Shown piece by piece: positions 26,389 through 35,811 of a DNA stretch of 47,228 nucleotides; the first letter of the stretch is position 1; each line of letters opens with the position of its first letter. Position numbers and translations under genes: made by a program. Source of the DNA: an uncultured bacterium (GTDB taxonomy: Bacteria; Pseudomonadota; Gammaproteobacteria; Burkholderiales; Burkholderiaceae_E); NCBI GenBank assembly GCA_903934795.1, contig CAIZPE010000205.1, positions 1-47,228 of the forward strand. The letters are read 5' to 3'. The notes below the pieces were generated by a model. It had not been told where the DNA came from. It worked only from the letters and a program-made list of their open reading frames with translations, and did no database searches.

Positions 26389-27669
26389 ATGACGACCAAT
26401 GCAGCGGAATTCGAGCGCGCCAAGCGCGTGCTGGTGGGCGGTGTCAATTCGGCGGTGCGCGCCTTCCGCGCGGTGGGCGGCACGCCGCGTTTCATCGATC
26501 GCGCCGAGGGCGCCTACCTCTGGGATGTCGAGGGCCGCCGCTACATCGACTATCTCGGCTCCTGGGGGCCGATGATCGCCGGCCAGTCGCATCCGCGCGT
26601 GGTGGCAGCCGTGCAGCAGGCGGCCACCCGCGGCCTGTCCTTCGGCGCGCCCAACACCCTCGAGAGCGATCTCGCCGAGCGGCTGTGCGCGCTGTTCCCG
26701 CATGTCGAGAAGGTGCGCTTCACCAGCTCGGGCACCGAGGCGGCCATGTCGGCCATCCGGCTGGCACGCGGCTACACCGGCCGCAGCAAGATCCTCAAGT
26801 TCGAAGGCTGCTACCACGGCACGGCCGACAGCCTGCTCGTGAAGGCCGGCTCGGGTGCGCTGGCTTTCGGCACGCCGAGCTCGGCAGGCGTGCCGCCCGA
26901 TCTCGCCCGTCACACCCTGGTCGCCCAGTTCAACGACCTGGCCAGCGTGCAGGCGCTCTTCGAGCAGCATCCCGAGGACATCGCCTGCGTGATGGTCGAG
27001 CCGGTGGCCGGCAACATGAACCTGATCCTGCCGGCGCCGGGCTTCCACCAGGGCCTGCGCGAGCTCTGCACCCGGTACGGCGCGCTCCTGATCTTCGACG
27101 AGGTGATGACCGGCTTCCGGGTGTCACTGGGCGGCGCGCAGCAGGTGCTCGGCGTGGTGCCCGACATGTCGGCCTTCGGCAAGGTGATCGGTGGCGGCAT
27201 GCCGGTGGGCGCCATCGGCGGCTCGGCGAAGGTCATGGATCTCATGGCCCCGCTCGGCCCGGTGTATCAGGCCGGCACGCTGTCGGGCAATCCCATCGCC
27301 ATGGCCGCGGGCCTGGCCACGCTCGACATCATCTCGGCGCCGGGCTGGTTCGACACGGTCTCGGCGCGCTGCGCCCGGCTGGTCGACGGCATGAACCAGG
27401 CGGCCCGCGACACCGGTGTGGCCTTCTGCGCGCAGTCGATCGGCGCGATGGCCGGTTGCTACATGCTGGCCAGCCCGCCCACCAGCTTCGCGCAGGTCCA
27501 GGCCCAGGATGTCGAGCGCTTCAAGCGCTTCTATCACCTCATGCTCGACGAGGGCGTGTACCTGCCGCCCTCGCCGGTGGAGGCTTTCTTCTTCTCGGGC
27601 GCGCACTCCGACGCCGACATCGAGGCCACCCTGACCGCCGCCCGCCGCAGCCTCGCCGCGGTCGCCTGA
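26389..27669 (+). CDS. hemL: glutamate-1-semialdehyde 2,1-aminomutase
   Basis: A PLP enzyme of 426 residues that turns glutamate-1-semialdehyde into 5-aminolevulinate, in the C5 route to heme. The PLP lysine is K265 in [13 protein letters not shown], the same number as in E. coli HemL. The segments [25 protein letters not shown] and CYHGTADS are typical. The ATG at 26389 lies 165 bp after the hydratase gene; that gap shows no clear promoter or other gene. The stop codon lies inside a 9-bp hairpin shared with the convergent amidase. Confidence 0.97.
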   Translation: MTTNAAEFERAKRVLVGGVNSAVRAFRAVGGTPRFIDRAEGAYLWDVEGRRYIDYLGSWGPMIAGQSHPRVVAAVQQAATRGLSFGAPNTLESDLAERLCALFPHVEKVRFTSSGTEAAMSAIRLARGYTGRSKILKFEGCYHGTADSLLVKAGSGALAFGTPSSAGVPPDLARHTLVAQFNDLASVQALFEQHPEDIACVMVEPVAGNMNLILPAPGFHQGLRELCTRYGALLIFDEVMTGFRVSLGGAQQVLGVVPDMSAFGKVIGGGMPVGAIGGSAKVMDLMAPLGPVYQAGTLSGNPIAMAAGLATLDIISAPGWFDTVSARCARLVDGMNQAARDTGVAFCAQSIGAMAGCYMLASPPTSFAQVQAQDVERFKRFYHLMLDEGVYLPPSPVEAFFFSGAHSDADIEATLTAARRSLAAVA

Positions 27670-27684
27670 GCAGGCGCTCAGGCG
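27663..27684. terminator. hairpin overlapping the hemL stop codon
   Basis: CGCCTGAGC (27663-27671) pairs perfectly with GCTCAGGCG (27676-27684) around an AGGC loop. It contains the hemL TGA and lies just before the convergent amidase stop at 27690. No T-run follows, so its strength as a terminator is uncertain; it can serve both directions. Confidence 0.5.
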
Positions 27685-27689
27685 CGGCC

Positions 27690-29078
27690 TCAGTCGAGCG
27701 CCGGTCGCGGCAACTCGCTGCCGCCCGCGCTCTCGCTGGCCTGACCCAGGCCGAGCACAGTGCGCTCGTCGAAGGGCTTGCCGATGATCTGCACGCCCAC
27801 CGGCAGGCCGCGCACCAGCCCTGCCGGCTGCGACAGCGCACACAGCCCGAGGTAGTTGGCAGGCCGGGTCAGGATGCCGGGCGCCGGTGAGGCCTCGTCC
27901 ACCTCGGCCACCGGAATCGCCGGGATCGGCACGCTCGGCAGCAGGAGGGCGTCGTAGGCCTCGAACCAGTCGGCGAACTCGCGCCGGCGCGCGGCCATGT
28001 CGCGCAGGGCCTGCGGATAGTCGCCCGGCCCGAAGGCCTCGGCCTGGCGGATGCGCCCGCGCACCGCATCGCCCAGCGGCACAGCCGGGTCTTTCACATA
28101 GCTGCCGTGCAGGGCGTAGGCCTCCGAGGCGATGATCCGGCCGGCGGCCGGCGCAAGCTCGAAAAACCAGTCGGGCAGGCGGGCCGGCATCACCTGCACC
28201 CCCAGCGACTCGAAGCGGCGCGCCGCGGCCTGCCAGGCGGCGGTGACGCCCGCATCCATCAGGGAGGGCAACTGGCCGGCATCCGGCAGCGCCAGGCGCA
28301 GGCCGCGCACGCTGCGCGGATCGCGGGCGAATCGCTCCAGCGGTTGCGCGAGCGTGGTCGGGTCGCGAGGGTCGGGCCCGGCCAGCGCGTCGAGCAGCAG
28401 CGCGCAGTCGGCCACGGTGCGGGCCATCGGGCCGATGGTGTCCAGGGTCCAGCTGAGCAGCCCGGTGCCGTGCAGGCTGATGCGGCCGTGGGTGACCTTC
28501 AGGCCGGTCAGGCCGTTGAAGGCGCAGGGAATCCGCACCGACCCGCCGGTGTCGCTGCCGATGCCCGCCGGCGCAAATCCCGCGGCGACTGCCACGCCGG
28601 TGCCGCTGGAGGAGCCGCCCGGCACCCGGTGCACCCCACGGTCCCAGGGGTTGCGCGGGGTGCCCATCAGCGGGTTGGTGCCCCAGCCGCCGAAGGCGAA
28701 CTCGGTCATGTGGACCTTGCCGAGCGGCACCATGCCGGCGGCGAGCAGGCGCTCCACGGTGGCTGCGGTGACGCCAGCCACCCGCTGCAGGTTGCGGCGC
28801 GAACCCAGCGTGCAGACCCTGCCCTTGATATCGAGCAGGTCCTTGAGCACCACCGGCAGGCCGTGCAGGGGCGGGCGGGGCAGGCCGGCGGCGCGGGCCT
28901 GGTCGGCGGCGCGCGCCAGTGCCCGGGCTGCCTCGGCGTCCACCGACACGAAGGCATGCAGCTCGGGATCGAGTCGGGCGATGCGGGCCAGCAGATGCTC
29001 GGTGATCTCCTGCGCGCTGAGCTGGCCGGCGTCGAGCGCGGCCTTGAGCTGGGTGAGGCTCTGCCAGGCGATGTCCAT
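27690..29078 (-). CDS. amidase-signature family hydrolase
   Basis: A 462-residue Ser-Ser-Lys amidohydrolase. The catalytic lysine is K79 (GLPVVLKDLLD), the cis-serine lies in GGSSSGT (~156) and the nucleophile is S180 in GSDTGGSVRIP. The family includes GatA, but the absence of gatB/gatC nearby and the general sequence make a free-standing amidase more likely; the substrate is unknown. The ATG at 29078 has GGAG about 7 bases upstream, better than the longer frame from 29168, which would overlap the divergent CDGSH gene's leader. It converges on hemL. Confidence 0.9.
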   Translation of the reverse strand: MDIAWQSLTQLKAALDAGQLSAQEITEHLLARIARLDPELHAFVSVDAEAARALARAADQARAAGLPRPPLHGLPVVLKDLLDIKGRVCTLGSRRNLQRVAGVTAATVERLLAAGMVPLGKVHMTEFAFGGWGTNPLMGTPRNPWDRGVHRVPGGSSSGTGVAVAAGFAPAGIGSDTGGSVRIPCAFNGLTGLKVTHGRISLHGTGLLSWTLDTIGPMARTVADCALLLDALAGPDPRDPTTLAQPLERFARDPRSVRGLRLALPDAGQLPSLMDAGVTAAWQAAARRFESLGVQVMPARLPDWFFELAPAAGRIIASEAYALHGSYVKDPAVPLGDAVRGRIRQAEAFGPGDYPQALRDMAARRREFADWFEAYDALLLPSVPIPAIPVAEVDEASPAPGILTRPANYLGLCALSQPAGLVRGLPVGVQIIGKPFDERTVLGLGQASESAGGSELPRPALD

Positions 29079-29170
29079 CGGGTTCTCCGGTCGGTGGTGG
29101 GCTGTGCCTCTATCATGCCGTCTGGAGAGCGGCGCAGCCCGCGCCGGCCCCCATCCCGCAGGAGTCATTC

Positions 29171-29413
29171 ATGAAACCCGGAACCGTCGTCGCGCAGAAG
29201 GCCCCCTACCCGGTCGAGGTCGAGGCCGGCAAGACCTACTGGTGGTGCGCCTGCGGCAAGAGCGCGCGCCAGCCGTTCTGCGACGGTTCGCACAAGGACA
29301 CCGCCATCACCCCGGTGCCCTACAAGGCCGAGCAGGACGGCAAGGTCTGGTTCTGCGGCTGCAAGCAGAGCGGCAGGGGCGCGCTGTGCGACGGCGCGCA
29401 CAAGGCGCTCTGA
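29171..29413 (+). CDS. dual CDGSH iron-sulfur protein
   Basis: An 80-residue protein with two complete 3Cys-1His [2Fe-2S] motifs: C26, C28, C37, H41 (CDGSH) and C62, C64, C73, H77 (CDGAH). This is the double-motif bacterial form related to mitoNEET. It is likely a small cytoplasmic redox or iron-sulfur handling protein; its partner is unknown. GGAG lies about 6 bases before the ATG. It diverges from the amidase across 92 bp, where TATCAT at 29111-29116 may be a -10. Two hairpins follow the stop. Confidence 0.92.
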   Translation: MKPGTVVAQKAPYPVEVEAGKTYWWCACGKSARQPFCDGSHKDTAITPVPYKAEQDGKVWFCGCKQSGRGALCDGAHKAL

Positions 29414-29424
29414 CGCCTGCCGAC

Positions 29425-29440
29425 CCGAGCCCCGGCTCGG
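29425..29440. terminator. hairpin downstream of the CDGSH gene
   Basis: CCGAGC (29425-29430) pairs with GCTCGG (29435-29440) around CCCG. It is the first of two stems between the convergent CDGSH and M48 genes. Confidence 0.4.
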
Positions 29441-29454
29441 CGCCATGAACCCGT

Positions 29455-29477
29455 GCCCCGGCGTGTCACGCCGGGGC
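29455..29477. terminator. long GC-rich hairpin between convergent CDGSH and M48 peptidase genes
   Basis: GCCCCGGCGTG (29455-29465) and CACGCCGGGGC (29467-29477) are perfect 11-bp inverted arms around one base (in practice about 9-10 paired bases). It abuts the M48 stop codon at 29478. Likely a bidirectional terminator, though no T-run is present. Confidence 0.6.
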
Positions 29478-31448
29478 TCAGTGCACCGCGTCGATCGCCG
29501 CCTGCGTCATCGGCGGCATCGGGGCGTCCAGGGCCGTGCACAGGGTGCGCAGCGCGCTCGCGGCACGCCAGTCCACCTGCCGGCTGCCGACATCCCAGGC
29601 GGCTGCTGCGCAGGCCTTGACCAGTGCCGGCTTGGCAAGCGGCATCAGCTGGTTCAGGCGCTCGAGCGCCGGGCCCAGCGACGAGGGTGTCAGCGCGCCG
29701 AGCGGCTGGAGCACCGGCGCCATCCCTTCCAGAAACACGCGCCCCTCGGCGAAGGCCTCGCTCGCCGGTCGGGAGCTGCGCAGGTGCGCGATCAGCGACA
29801 GCACCAGCGCGGCCTCATCGGGCAGCTCGCGCAGCGAGCGGTGGATCGGACGCACGCGCGCCCGCGATGCGCTGCCGATCCGTCGTCGCAGCGTGGTCAG
29901 GAGCAGGAACTCGGGCAGGCTCATGCGGCCGTCCGCGGCGATGAGCGCGTCGGCGATGCGCAGCAAGCCGTCCGACTCGGCGAGCGAGAGCTGCTGCAGG
30001 GCCGGCATCGCGAGGTCAAGCAAGGGCAGTCGCCCGCCGGGGGGCAGGGCGGCCACGGCGGCGTGCAGCGCGCCCAGCGCATCGCCGGCGCTCGCGCCGA
30101 GGGCGTCGATCACGATCCGGCGCTGTGCCAGCGCCACCGACGCGCCCTTGTCGAGCAGCATCGCCAGGGTGAGCAGACGCGCCTGCGGCGGATCCTTCAG
30201 CGCGGTGTCCAGCCCCAGGGCCTGAATGCGTTCCCGCCACGACTCCACATAGGCTTTCGCGTCGGCCGGCGCCAGCGCACGGCCGATCGATGCGGGCAGC
30301 GCCGAGGCGCCGCGCTTCAGAGGGGCGAGCGGGCTGATCGCCCCGGGCGGGTGGCGCGCGGCGGCTGCGGGCTCGGCAGCTGCGGGCTCGGCGCCTGTGG
30401 GCTCGGCGCCTGGCAGTGGCTGCTCGGGCGCTTCCAGCAGGCTCACCGATCGGCCGTAGATCCGGCGCAGGCGTTCGGTCAGCGGCGGGTGGGTGGCGAA
30501 GGCACCTGACATGAACGGCGCGCTTGCCGCGCCCAGAAAGATCGGCGAGAGCGTGCGGGCGTGATGATGGGCGATCGCGCTGCCCAGGCCAGGTCGTCGT
30601 CGCGCGGCCTTGCGCAGGACCGCGGGCGCGTCGGTGGAAAAGCCGCCAATCCTGCGCAGCGCGCCCCCGATGCCATCCGGGTTGCGGGTGAACTGCACCG
30701 CGCTGGCATCGGCCAGGTACTCGCGCTGGCGCGACAGCGCGGCATTGATCAGCCTCGAGAAGAACACGCCGATCGAGCCCAGCGTCCAGAGCCCGATGCC
30801 GGCCAACCCGACCGGCGTCGCGGCCTTGCTGTCGCGCCCCTCCGCGGCGGCTCTCAGCAGCAGGCGTCCCGCCGAGCTCACGAGGGTCAGCCCGTAGATC
30901 ATCGCGATCATGCGCATGTTCAGGCGCATGTCGCCGTTCAGGATGTGGCTGAACTCGTGGGCCACCACGCCCTGCAGCTCGTCTCGGGTCAGGCGGGTGA
31001 GCGCACCGCGGGTCACCGCCACCACCGCATCCTGCAGGCTGTTGCCGGCCGCGAAGGCGTTGATCCCGGCCTCGTCGGCCATCAGGTACACCCGCGGCAC
31101 CGGTGTGCCCGAGGCCAGCGCCATCTCCTCCACGACATGGCGCAGCCGGCGCTCGAAGGGGTCGGCGCTCTGCGCATCGACGAGGCGGGCATCGACCATG
31201 CGCGCCACCTCCGGTCCGCCCGCGCGCAGCCGGATCGACTCGACCAGCGTGCCGCCGAGGATCAGCGCGAGGAGTGCGCCGCTGACCAGCCCGTGAACCC
31301 AGGGCGCCGGAACGATGCCGGCGGCCATGGCCGCCAGCAGGATGGCACCGTTCACCGCCAGCACCACGCCGACGATGGCGAGCGCGAACAGCAGCAGCAG
31401 CCGGCGCGTCGCCGTCCGCGCCTGTTGCTGGTGACCGAAGAAGTCCAC
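29478..31448 (-). CDS. M48-family (HtpX-like) zinc metallopeptidase with long C-terminal extension
   Basis: A 656-residue inner-membrane protein. Two N-terminal helices (about 17-42 and 50-70) precede the zinc site HEFSH (H164, E165, H168) and third ligand E243 (REYLADA). Two more hydrophobic stretches lie near 180-235. The first ~330 residues match HtpX-like proteases. The remainder begins with an Ala/Glu/Pro repeat (345-365) and continues helical, with a TerB-like acidic loop ALIAADGRMSLPEF (501-514). The start is GTG at 31448, two bases after the lemA stop. Coupling with lemA is common for this family, and an envelope quality-control role is inferred. Confidence 0.88.
   Translation of the reverse strand: MDFFGHQQQARTATRRLLLLFALAIVGVVLAVNGAILLAAMAAGIVPAPWVHGLVSGALLALILGGTLVESIRLRAGGPEVARMVDARLVDAQSADPFERRLRHVVEEMALASGTPVPRVYLMADEAGINAFAAGNSLQDAVVAVTRGALTRLTRDELQGVVAHEFSHILNGDMRLNMRMIAMIYGLTLVSSAGRLLLRAAAEGRDSKAATPVGLAGIGLWTLGSIGVFFSRLINAALSRQREYLADASAVQFTRNPDGIGGALRRIGGFSTDAPAVLRKAARRRPGLGSAIAHHHARTLSPIFLGAASAPFMSGAFATHPPLTERLRRIYGRSVSLLEAPEQPLPGAEPTGAEPAAAEPAAAARHPPGAISPLAPLKRGASALPASIGRALAPADAKAYVESWRERIQALGLDTALKDPPQARLLTLAMLLDKGASVALAQRRIVIDALGASAGDALGALHAAVAALPPGGRLPLLDLAMPALQQLSLAESDGLLRIADALIAADGRMSLPEFLLLTTLRRRIGSASRARVRPIHRSLRELPDEAALVLSLIAHLRSSRPASEAFAEGRVFLEGMAPVLQPLGALTPSSLGPALERLNQLMPLAKPALVKACAAAAWDVGSRQVDWRAASALRTLCTALDAPMPPMTQAAIDAVH
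30361..30405 (-). repeat. 15-bp tandem repeat within the M48 peptidase gene
   Basis: Three imperfect 15-bp units (30361-30375, 30376-30390, 30391-30405; consensus GCGGCTGCGGGCTCG) with a partial fourth encode the GAEP/AAEP linker between the protease and the C-terminal domain. Confidence 0.85.
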
Positions 31449-31450
31449 CC

Positions 31451-32035
31451 TTAGAACTGCACCCGGATGGGCTTGCGCTCGTCGGCGCTCTCGGTGGCCT
31501 GCAACAGCTGCGCCGTCTCGAATCGGAACACGCCGGCCAGCATCGAGCCGGGAAACTGCTCGGTGGCGGTGTTGTATGCCATGACCGCGTCGTTGAAGGC
31601 CTGACGCGCGAACGCCACCTTGTTCTCGGTGCCGGTCAGCTCCTCCGAGAGCTGCATCATGTTCTGGTTCGACTGCAGGTCGGGATAGGACTCGGCCAGG
31701 GCGAACAGCCTGCCGAGCGCGCCCTGCAGCACCCCTTCGGCGCTGGCCAGGCCCTGCATCGCGGCGGCGTTGCCCGGATTGGCGGCGACCGCCTGGCTGG
31801 CACCCAGGGCGCTGTTGCGCGCCCTGATCACCGCCTCCAGCGTCTCGCGCTCATGCTTCAGGTAGGCCTTGGCGACCTCCACCAGGTTGGGGATCAGGTC
31901 GTAGCGGCGCTTGAGCTGGACATCGATCTGCGCATAGGCATTGCGAAAGCGGTTTCGCAGCGCGACCAGCTGGTTGTAGGCGCTGATTGCCCAGAACACG
32001 ATCGCGGCCAGCACGGCGAGAATCACCCAGCTCAT
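31451..32035 (-). CDS. lemA: LemA-family protein
   Basis: A 194-residue protein with a single N-terminal membrane helix (about 3-20) and a long helical body containing the family block DVQLKRRYDLIPNLVEVAKAY. Function in bacteria is unclear; it is often paired with M48 peptidases, as here. Two ATGs are possible. The first (32041) touches the AGGA motif, whereas the second (32035) lies 7 bases from it and is preferred. The upstream gap of 194 bp to the divergent amidohydrolase holds a 6-bp hairpin (TGCCCG/CGGGCA) near 32090 and no clear promoter. Confidence 0.93.
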   Translation of the reverse strand: MSWVILAVLAAIVFWAISAYNQLVALRNRFRNAYAQIDVQLKRRYDLIPNLVEVAKAYLKHERETLEAVIRARNSALGASQAVAANPGNAAAMQGLASAEGVLQGALGRLFALAESYPDLQSNQNMMQLSEELTGTENKVAFARQAFNDAVMAYNTATEQFPGSMLAGVFRFETAQLLQATESADERKPIRVQF

Positions 32036-32229
32036 GAACATTCCTTTCCTGAAAAGCGTGTGCCGCGTGGCGTGCGGCCAGCCAGGCTGCCCGTTCGGGC
32101 ACCCGGGCTGACGAGTGTGGGAGGTTCCGGCACGATCCGGCAAGCGCGGGCCGACCGCCGCGCGGAATCGGCGCGCCGGCGCCGGTGGGCGCGCAGTAAG
32201 ATCGGGCATCGTCCATCGGGAGTTTCCTC

Positions 32230-33918
32230 ATGCATGACCTCGTCATCCGCGGTGCCACGGTCGTCGACGGCTCGGGCGCGCCCGGCCGCCCCCTCGATGT
32301 CGCCGTGGCCAACGGCCGCATCGCCGAGGTCGGTGCCGTGGCGGGTACCGGCCGGCGCGAGATCCGCGCCGATGGCCTGCTGCTCACACCCGGCTTCGTC
32401 GACATCCACACCCACTATGACGGCCAGGCCACCTGGGATGCCTCCCTCACCCCGTCCTGCTGGCACGGTGTGACCACCGCGGTCTTCGGCAACTGCGGCG
32501 TGGGCTTCGCCCCGCTCAAGCCCGGCAAGAGCGACTACCTCATCAACCTCATGCAGGGCGTGGAGGACATCCCCGAAGCCGTGCTCGCCGAGGGCATCGA
32601 CTTCTGCTGGGAGTCCTTCGAGGGCTATCTCCAGGCCCTGGCCGACAAGCCGCATGCCATCGACATCGGCACCCAGATGCCGCACGGCGCGCTGCGCTTC
32701 TATGTCATGGGCGAGCGTGGCGCCGATCACCAGGAGGTGCCCACCGCCGCCGAGCTGTCCGAGATGACCCGCCTGGTCGAGCAGTCGCTCGCCGCCGGCG
32801 CTCTCGGGGTGAGCACTTCGCGCACGCCCAAGCACCGTGCGGCCGATGGCCGGCCCACCCCGAGCATGACCGCCGACGCCCCCGAGCTCCACGCCCTTGC
32901 CGAGGGCCTGCGCCGCGCCGGGCGCGGTGTGCTGCAGGTGAATTCCGACTTCGGGCCGGGCGAGTTCGAGCTGCTGCGCCAGGCCACGGTGCACTCCGGC
33001 CGACCGCTGTCGGTGCTGCTGCTGCAAAGCGACAAGGCGCCCGACCTCTGGCGCGAGACCCTGGCCAACCTGAGCGCCGGGCGTGCCGCCGGCCTGGCCA
33101 TGAACGGTCAGGTGGGTGCCAAGGGCATCGGCATCCTGATGTGCCTCGATTCCAGCCGCCACCCCTTTCTCGATCACCCGGCCTGGGCGCCGCTCGCCGG
33201 ACTGCCCGGGCGCGAGGTGGCGGCGCGGCTTCAGGCCGATCCGGCGCTGCGCGCGCGCCTGGTCGGCGAGCGCACCGGTGCGCCAGCCGAGCGCTTCATG
33301 CAGCGCATGCTCGAGCGCAGCTTCGTCATGGACGAGGCCCAGGATTACGAACCCGACATGAGCGCCAGTCTCGGTGCGCGTGCCGCCCGCGAGGGCAGCA
33401 CGGTCTGGGCGCTGGCCATGGACGCCTTGCTGGCCGAGCAGGGGGGCGGTCTGCTGATGCATCCCTTCGAGAACTACTCGGAGGGCAGCCTCGATGTGGT
33501 CCGCGAAATGCTGGTGAGCGACGCCACGGTGATGGGGCTGAGCGATGCCGGCGCGCATGTCGGTCTGATCTGCGATGGTGCTGCGCCCACCTTTCTGCTC
33601 AAGCACTGGGCGCGCGACCGCCGCCGCGGCGAACGCATTGCGCTGGAGTTCCTGGTGCACAAGCAGACCCGCGGCAATGCGTTGGCCTATGGTCTGCCCG
33701 ACCGTGGCCTGATCGCCCCTGGCATGAAGGCCGACCTCAATCTCATCGACTTCGCGCAGCTCGATCTGCGGCGGCCCACCATCGTGCATGACATGCCGGC
33801 CGGCGGGCGTCGCTTCATCCAGCGCGCCCGCGGTTACCGGCATACCTTCGTGTCGGGCGTCGAGATCCTGCGCGATGACGAGCTCACCGGCGAACTGCCG
33901 GGGCGGCTGATCCGCTGA
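32230..33918 (+). CDS. amidohydrolase, N-acyl-D-amino-acid deacylase family
   Basis: A 562-residue metal-dependent hydrolase. The N-terminal beta-sandwich segment starts LVIRGATVVDGSG; the metal motif HTHYDG lies at about 60-65 (TPGFVDIHTHYDG), and the catalytic aspartate is likely in GLSDAGAHVG near 440. The C-terminal KADLNLIDF is typical of the family. Members remove acyl groups from D-amino acids, but many are of unknown specificity. GGGAG precedes the ATG. The gene is single and converges on fliR. Confidence 0.85.
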   Translation: MHDLVIRGATVVDGSGAPGRPLDVAVANGRIAEVGAVAGTGRREIRADGLLLTPGFVDIHTHYDGQATWDASLTPSCWHGVTTAVFGNCGVGFAPLKPGKSDYLINLMQGVEDIPEAVLAEGIDFCWESFEGYLQALADKPHAIDIGTQMPHGALRFYVMGERGADHQEVPTAAELSEMTRLVEQSLAAGALGVSTSRTPKHRAADGRPTPSMTADAPELHALAEGLRRAGRGVLQVNSDFGPGEFELLRQATVHSGRPLSVLLLQSDKAPDLWRETLANLSAGRAAGLAMNGQVGAKGIGILMCLDSSRHPFLDHPAWAPLAGLPGREVAARLQADPALRARLVGERTGAPAERFMQRMLERSFVMDEAQDYEPDMSASLGARAAREGSTVWALAMDALLAEQGGGLLMHPFENYSEGSLDVVREMLVSDATVMGLSDAGAHVGLICDGAAPTFLLKHWARDRRRGERIALEFLVHKQTRGNALAYGLPDRGLIAPGMKADLNLIDFAQLDLRRPTIVHDMPAGGRRFIQRARGYRHTFVSGVEILRDDELTGELPGRLIR

Positions 33919-33966
33919 GGCGTGTCTTGCCGCGGCCGCGCGCCCGTGCCCGGCGCCGGAGGGCCT

Positions 33967-33982
33967 GCCGCCGGGGGGCGGC
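33967..33982. terminator. hairpin between convergent amidohydrolase gene and fliR
   Basis: GCCGCC (33967-33972) pairs with GGCGGC (33977-33982) around GGGG, eight bases before the fliR stop. Possible bidirectional terminator; no T-run. Confidence 0.35.
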
Positions 33983-33990
33983 GTCGGGGC

Positions 33991-34752
33991 TCAGCGTGCG
34001 AGGTGGGCCATCAGCCGCTCGAAGTGCCCCACCAGCGGGGCCTCGATCATCGGCAGGCCCACGCTCAGCATGACCAGCCCCACCAGGATGGTCACCGGAA
34101 AGCCCACGCCGAACAGATTGAGCTGAGGGGCCACCCGTGAGGCAACGCCCAGGGCCACGTTCACGAACAGCAGCATGCCCATGAAGGGCAGGGCGAGCGA
34201 AAGCGCGAGCGCGAAGGTCTCGGCGCCAAGCTGCAGCGGCGAACGCTCGCTGAGGAAAGCCGCAGCGGAGCTGCCTGCAGGCAGCCACTGAAAGCTCTCG
34301 ATCACCGTGGCCAGCAGGGCCAGCGGCCCGTTGATGGCCACGAAGGTGAGCGTGGAGACCGAGTTGATCGTCAGGCCGACCGGATTGGCGGTGCCGGCCT
34401 GCGGGTCGAAGAACCCCGCGAACGACAGGCCCATCTGCAGACCGATCAGTTCGCCCGCCATCTCGAAACCGGTGAACAGCAGGCGTGCCACGAAGCCGAT
34501 CGTGATGCCCACCGCCACCTCCTGGGCCACCGCGCCGATGCCGGCAGCGGTGCCCAGCAGGGCGGTTTCCGATGAGCCCGCGAAGGGGGCCACCAGCAGC
34601 GCCACGGCCGCAGCCAGTGCGACCCGCGCCCGCGTGGGGTATGAGCGGTTGGAGAAGATCGGTGCGCTGGTCATCATGCCCAGCACCCGGAAGAAGGGCA
34701 GCATGAAGGCGCTCAGCCAGGCGAACACCTGCTGGTCGGTGAGCGTGATCAT
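33991..34752 (-). CDS. fliR: flagellar export-gate protein FliR
   Basis: A 253-residue inner-membrane protein of the flagellar type III export gate (with FliP and FliQ). Several long hydrophobic helices and the blocks MMTSAPIFSNRSYPTRARVA and LQMGLSFAGFFDPQ identify it. It is the last gene of the fliL-R series, 19 bases after fliQ. Confidence 0.96.
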   Translation of the reverse strand: MITLTDQQVFAWLSAFMLPFFRVLGMMTSAPIFSNRSYPTRARVALAAAVALLVAPFAGSSETALLGTAAGIGAVAQEVAVGITIGFVARLLFTGFEMAGELIGLQMGLSFAGFFDPQAGTANPVGLTINSVSTLTFVAINGPLALLATVIESFQWLPAGSSAAAFLSERSPLQLGAETFALALSLALPFMGMLLFVNVALGVASRVAPQLNLFGVGFPVTILVGLVMLSVGLPMIEAPLVGHFERLMAHLAR

Positions 34753-34771
34753 GGCGATGGGCGGGTTGCGC

Positions 34772-35047
34772 TCAGTTGCCCGAGATGGCGGCGGGCACGC
34801 TGGCGAGCGTGCGCGCGATGTAGTCGGTGAGCACCGAGAGCATCCAGGGGCCGACCACCACCAGGGTGATGCCCACGCCGATCAGCTTGGGCAGGAAGGT
34901 GAGGGTCGCCTCGTTGATCTGGGTGACGGCCTGCAGCACGCTCACCACCAGACCGATGCCCAGGGCCACCAGCAACGCGGGCGCCGAGACCAGCATCATC
35001 ATCTCGAGGGCCTGTCGGCCGACATTGACCACATATTCGGGTGTCAT
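34772..35047 (-). CDS. fliQ: flagellar export-gate protein FliQ
   Basis: A 91-residue protein with two transmembrane helices, forming part of the FliPQR gate. The segments SVLQAVTQINEATLTFLPKL and the final hydrophobic stretch match FliQ closely. It lies 8 bases after fliP and 19 before fliR. Confidence 0.96.
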   Translation of the reverse strand: MTPEYVVNVGRQALEMMMLVSAPALLVALGIGLVVSVLQAVTQINEATLTFLPKLIGVGITLVVVGPWMLSVLTDYIARTLASVPAAISGN

Positions 35048-35055
35048 CGGGATTC

Positions 35056-35811
35056 CTATCCGGTGCCAAAGCTCGCCACCAGCGAACCGATCAGCAGGTT
35101 CCAGCCGTCCGCGAGCACGAACAGCATCAGCTTGAAGGGCAGGGCGACCAGCACCGGCGAGACCATCATCATGCCCATCGACATCAGCAGGCTGGCCACC
35201 ACCATGTCGATCATCAGGAAGGGCACGAAGACCAGGAAGCCGATCTGGAAGGCGGTCTTGAGTTCGCTGATCACGAACGCGGGCACCAGCACCTTGAAGG
35301 GCACCTCGGCGACGGGGGTTCCACGCTCCACCTTGGCGATCCGCGAGAACAGGGCGAGGTCGCCTTCGCGGGTCTGGCGGGCCATGAACTCCCGCAGCGG
35401 GCCGCTGCCGCGGGCGAGCGCATCCTCGAAACCGATCTTCTGCTCCGAGTAGGGCTTGTAGGCGTCGGCGTGGATGCGTTCCAGCGTGGGCGACATCACG
35501 AAGAAGGTCAGGAACAGCGACATCCCCACGATCACCTGATTCGGTGGCGTTGCCTGCAGCCCGAGCGCCTGGCGCACCAGCGAGAGCACGATCACGATGC
35601 GGGTGAAGCTGGTCATCATCAGCAGCACGGCCGGCAGGAACGACAGCGCCGTGAAGATCAGCAGGGTCTGGACCGGCACCGAGTAGGTGGTGCCGCCGCC
35701 GGGCGCACTGCTGGCGTTCACCGAGAACACGCCCTGGGCCAGCGCCGGCGCCGCGATCAGCAGCGGCGCAAGGCCCACCGCCAGGCGGCTAGCGATCCGG
35801 GCGGTCGGCAT
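35056..35811 (-). CDS. fliP: flagellar export-gate protein FliP
   Basis: A 251-residue export-gate core protein with a cleavable N-terminal signal sequence (MPTARIASRLAVG to about residue 27, ending ALAQ), typical of FliP. The conserved blocks MMTSFTRIVIVLSLVRQALG and VLVPAFVISELKTAFQIGF are present. The ATG at 35811 is inside the fliO coding end (23-bp overlap); the longer frame to 35919 lacks a signal-compatible N-terminus. Confidence 0.96.
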   Translation of the reverse strand: MPTARIASRLAVGLAPLLIAAPALAQGVFSVNASSAPGGGTTYSVPVQTLLIFTALSFLPAVLLMMTSFTRIVIVLSLVRQALGLQATPPNQVIVGMSLFLTFFVMSPTLERIHADAYKPYSEQKIGFEDALARGSGPLREFMARQTREGDLALFSRIAKVERGTPVAEVPFKVLVPAFVISELKTAFQIGFLVFVPFLMIDMVVASLLMSMGMMMVSPVLVALPFKLMLFVLADGWNLLIGSLVASFGTG

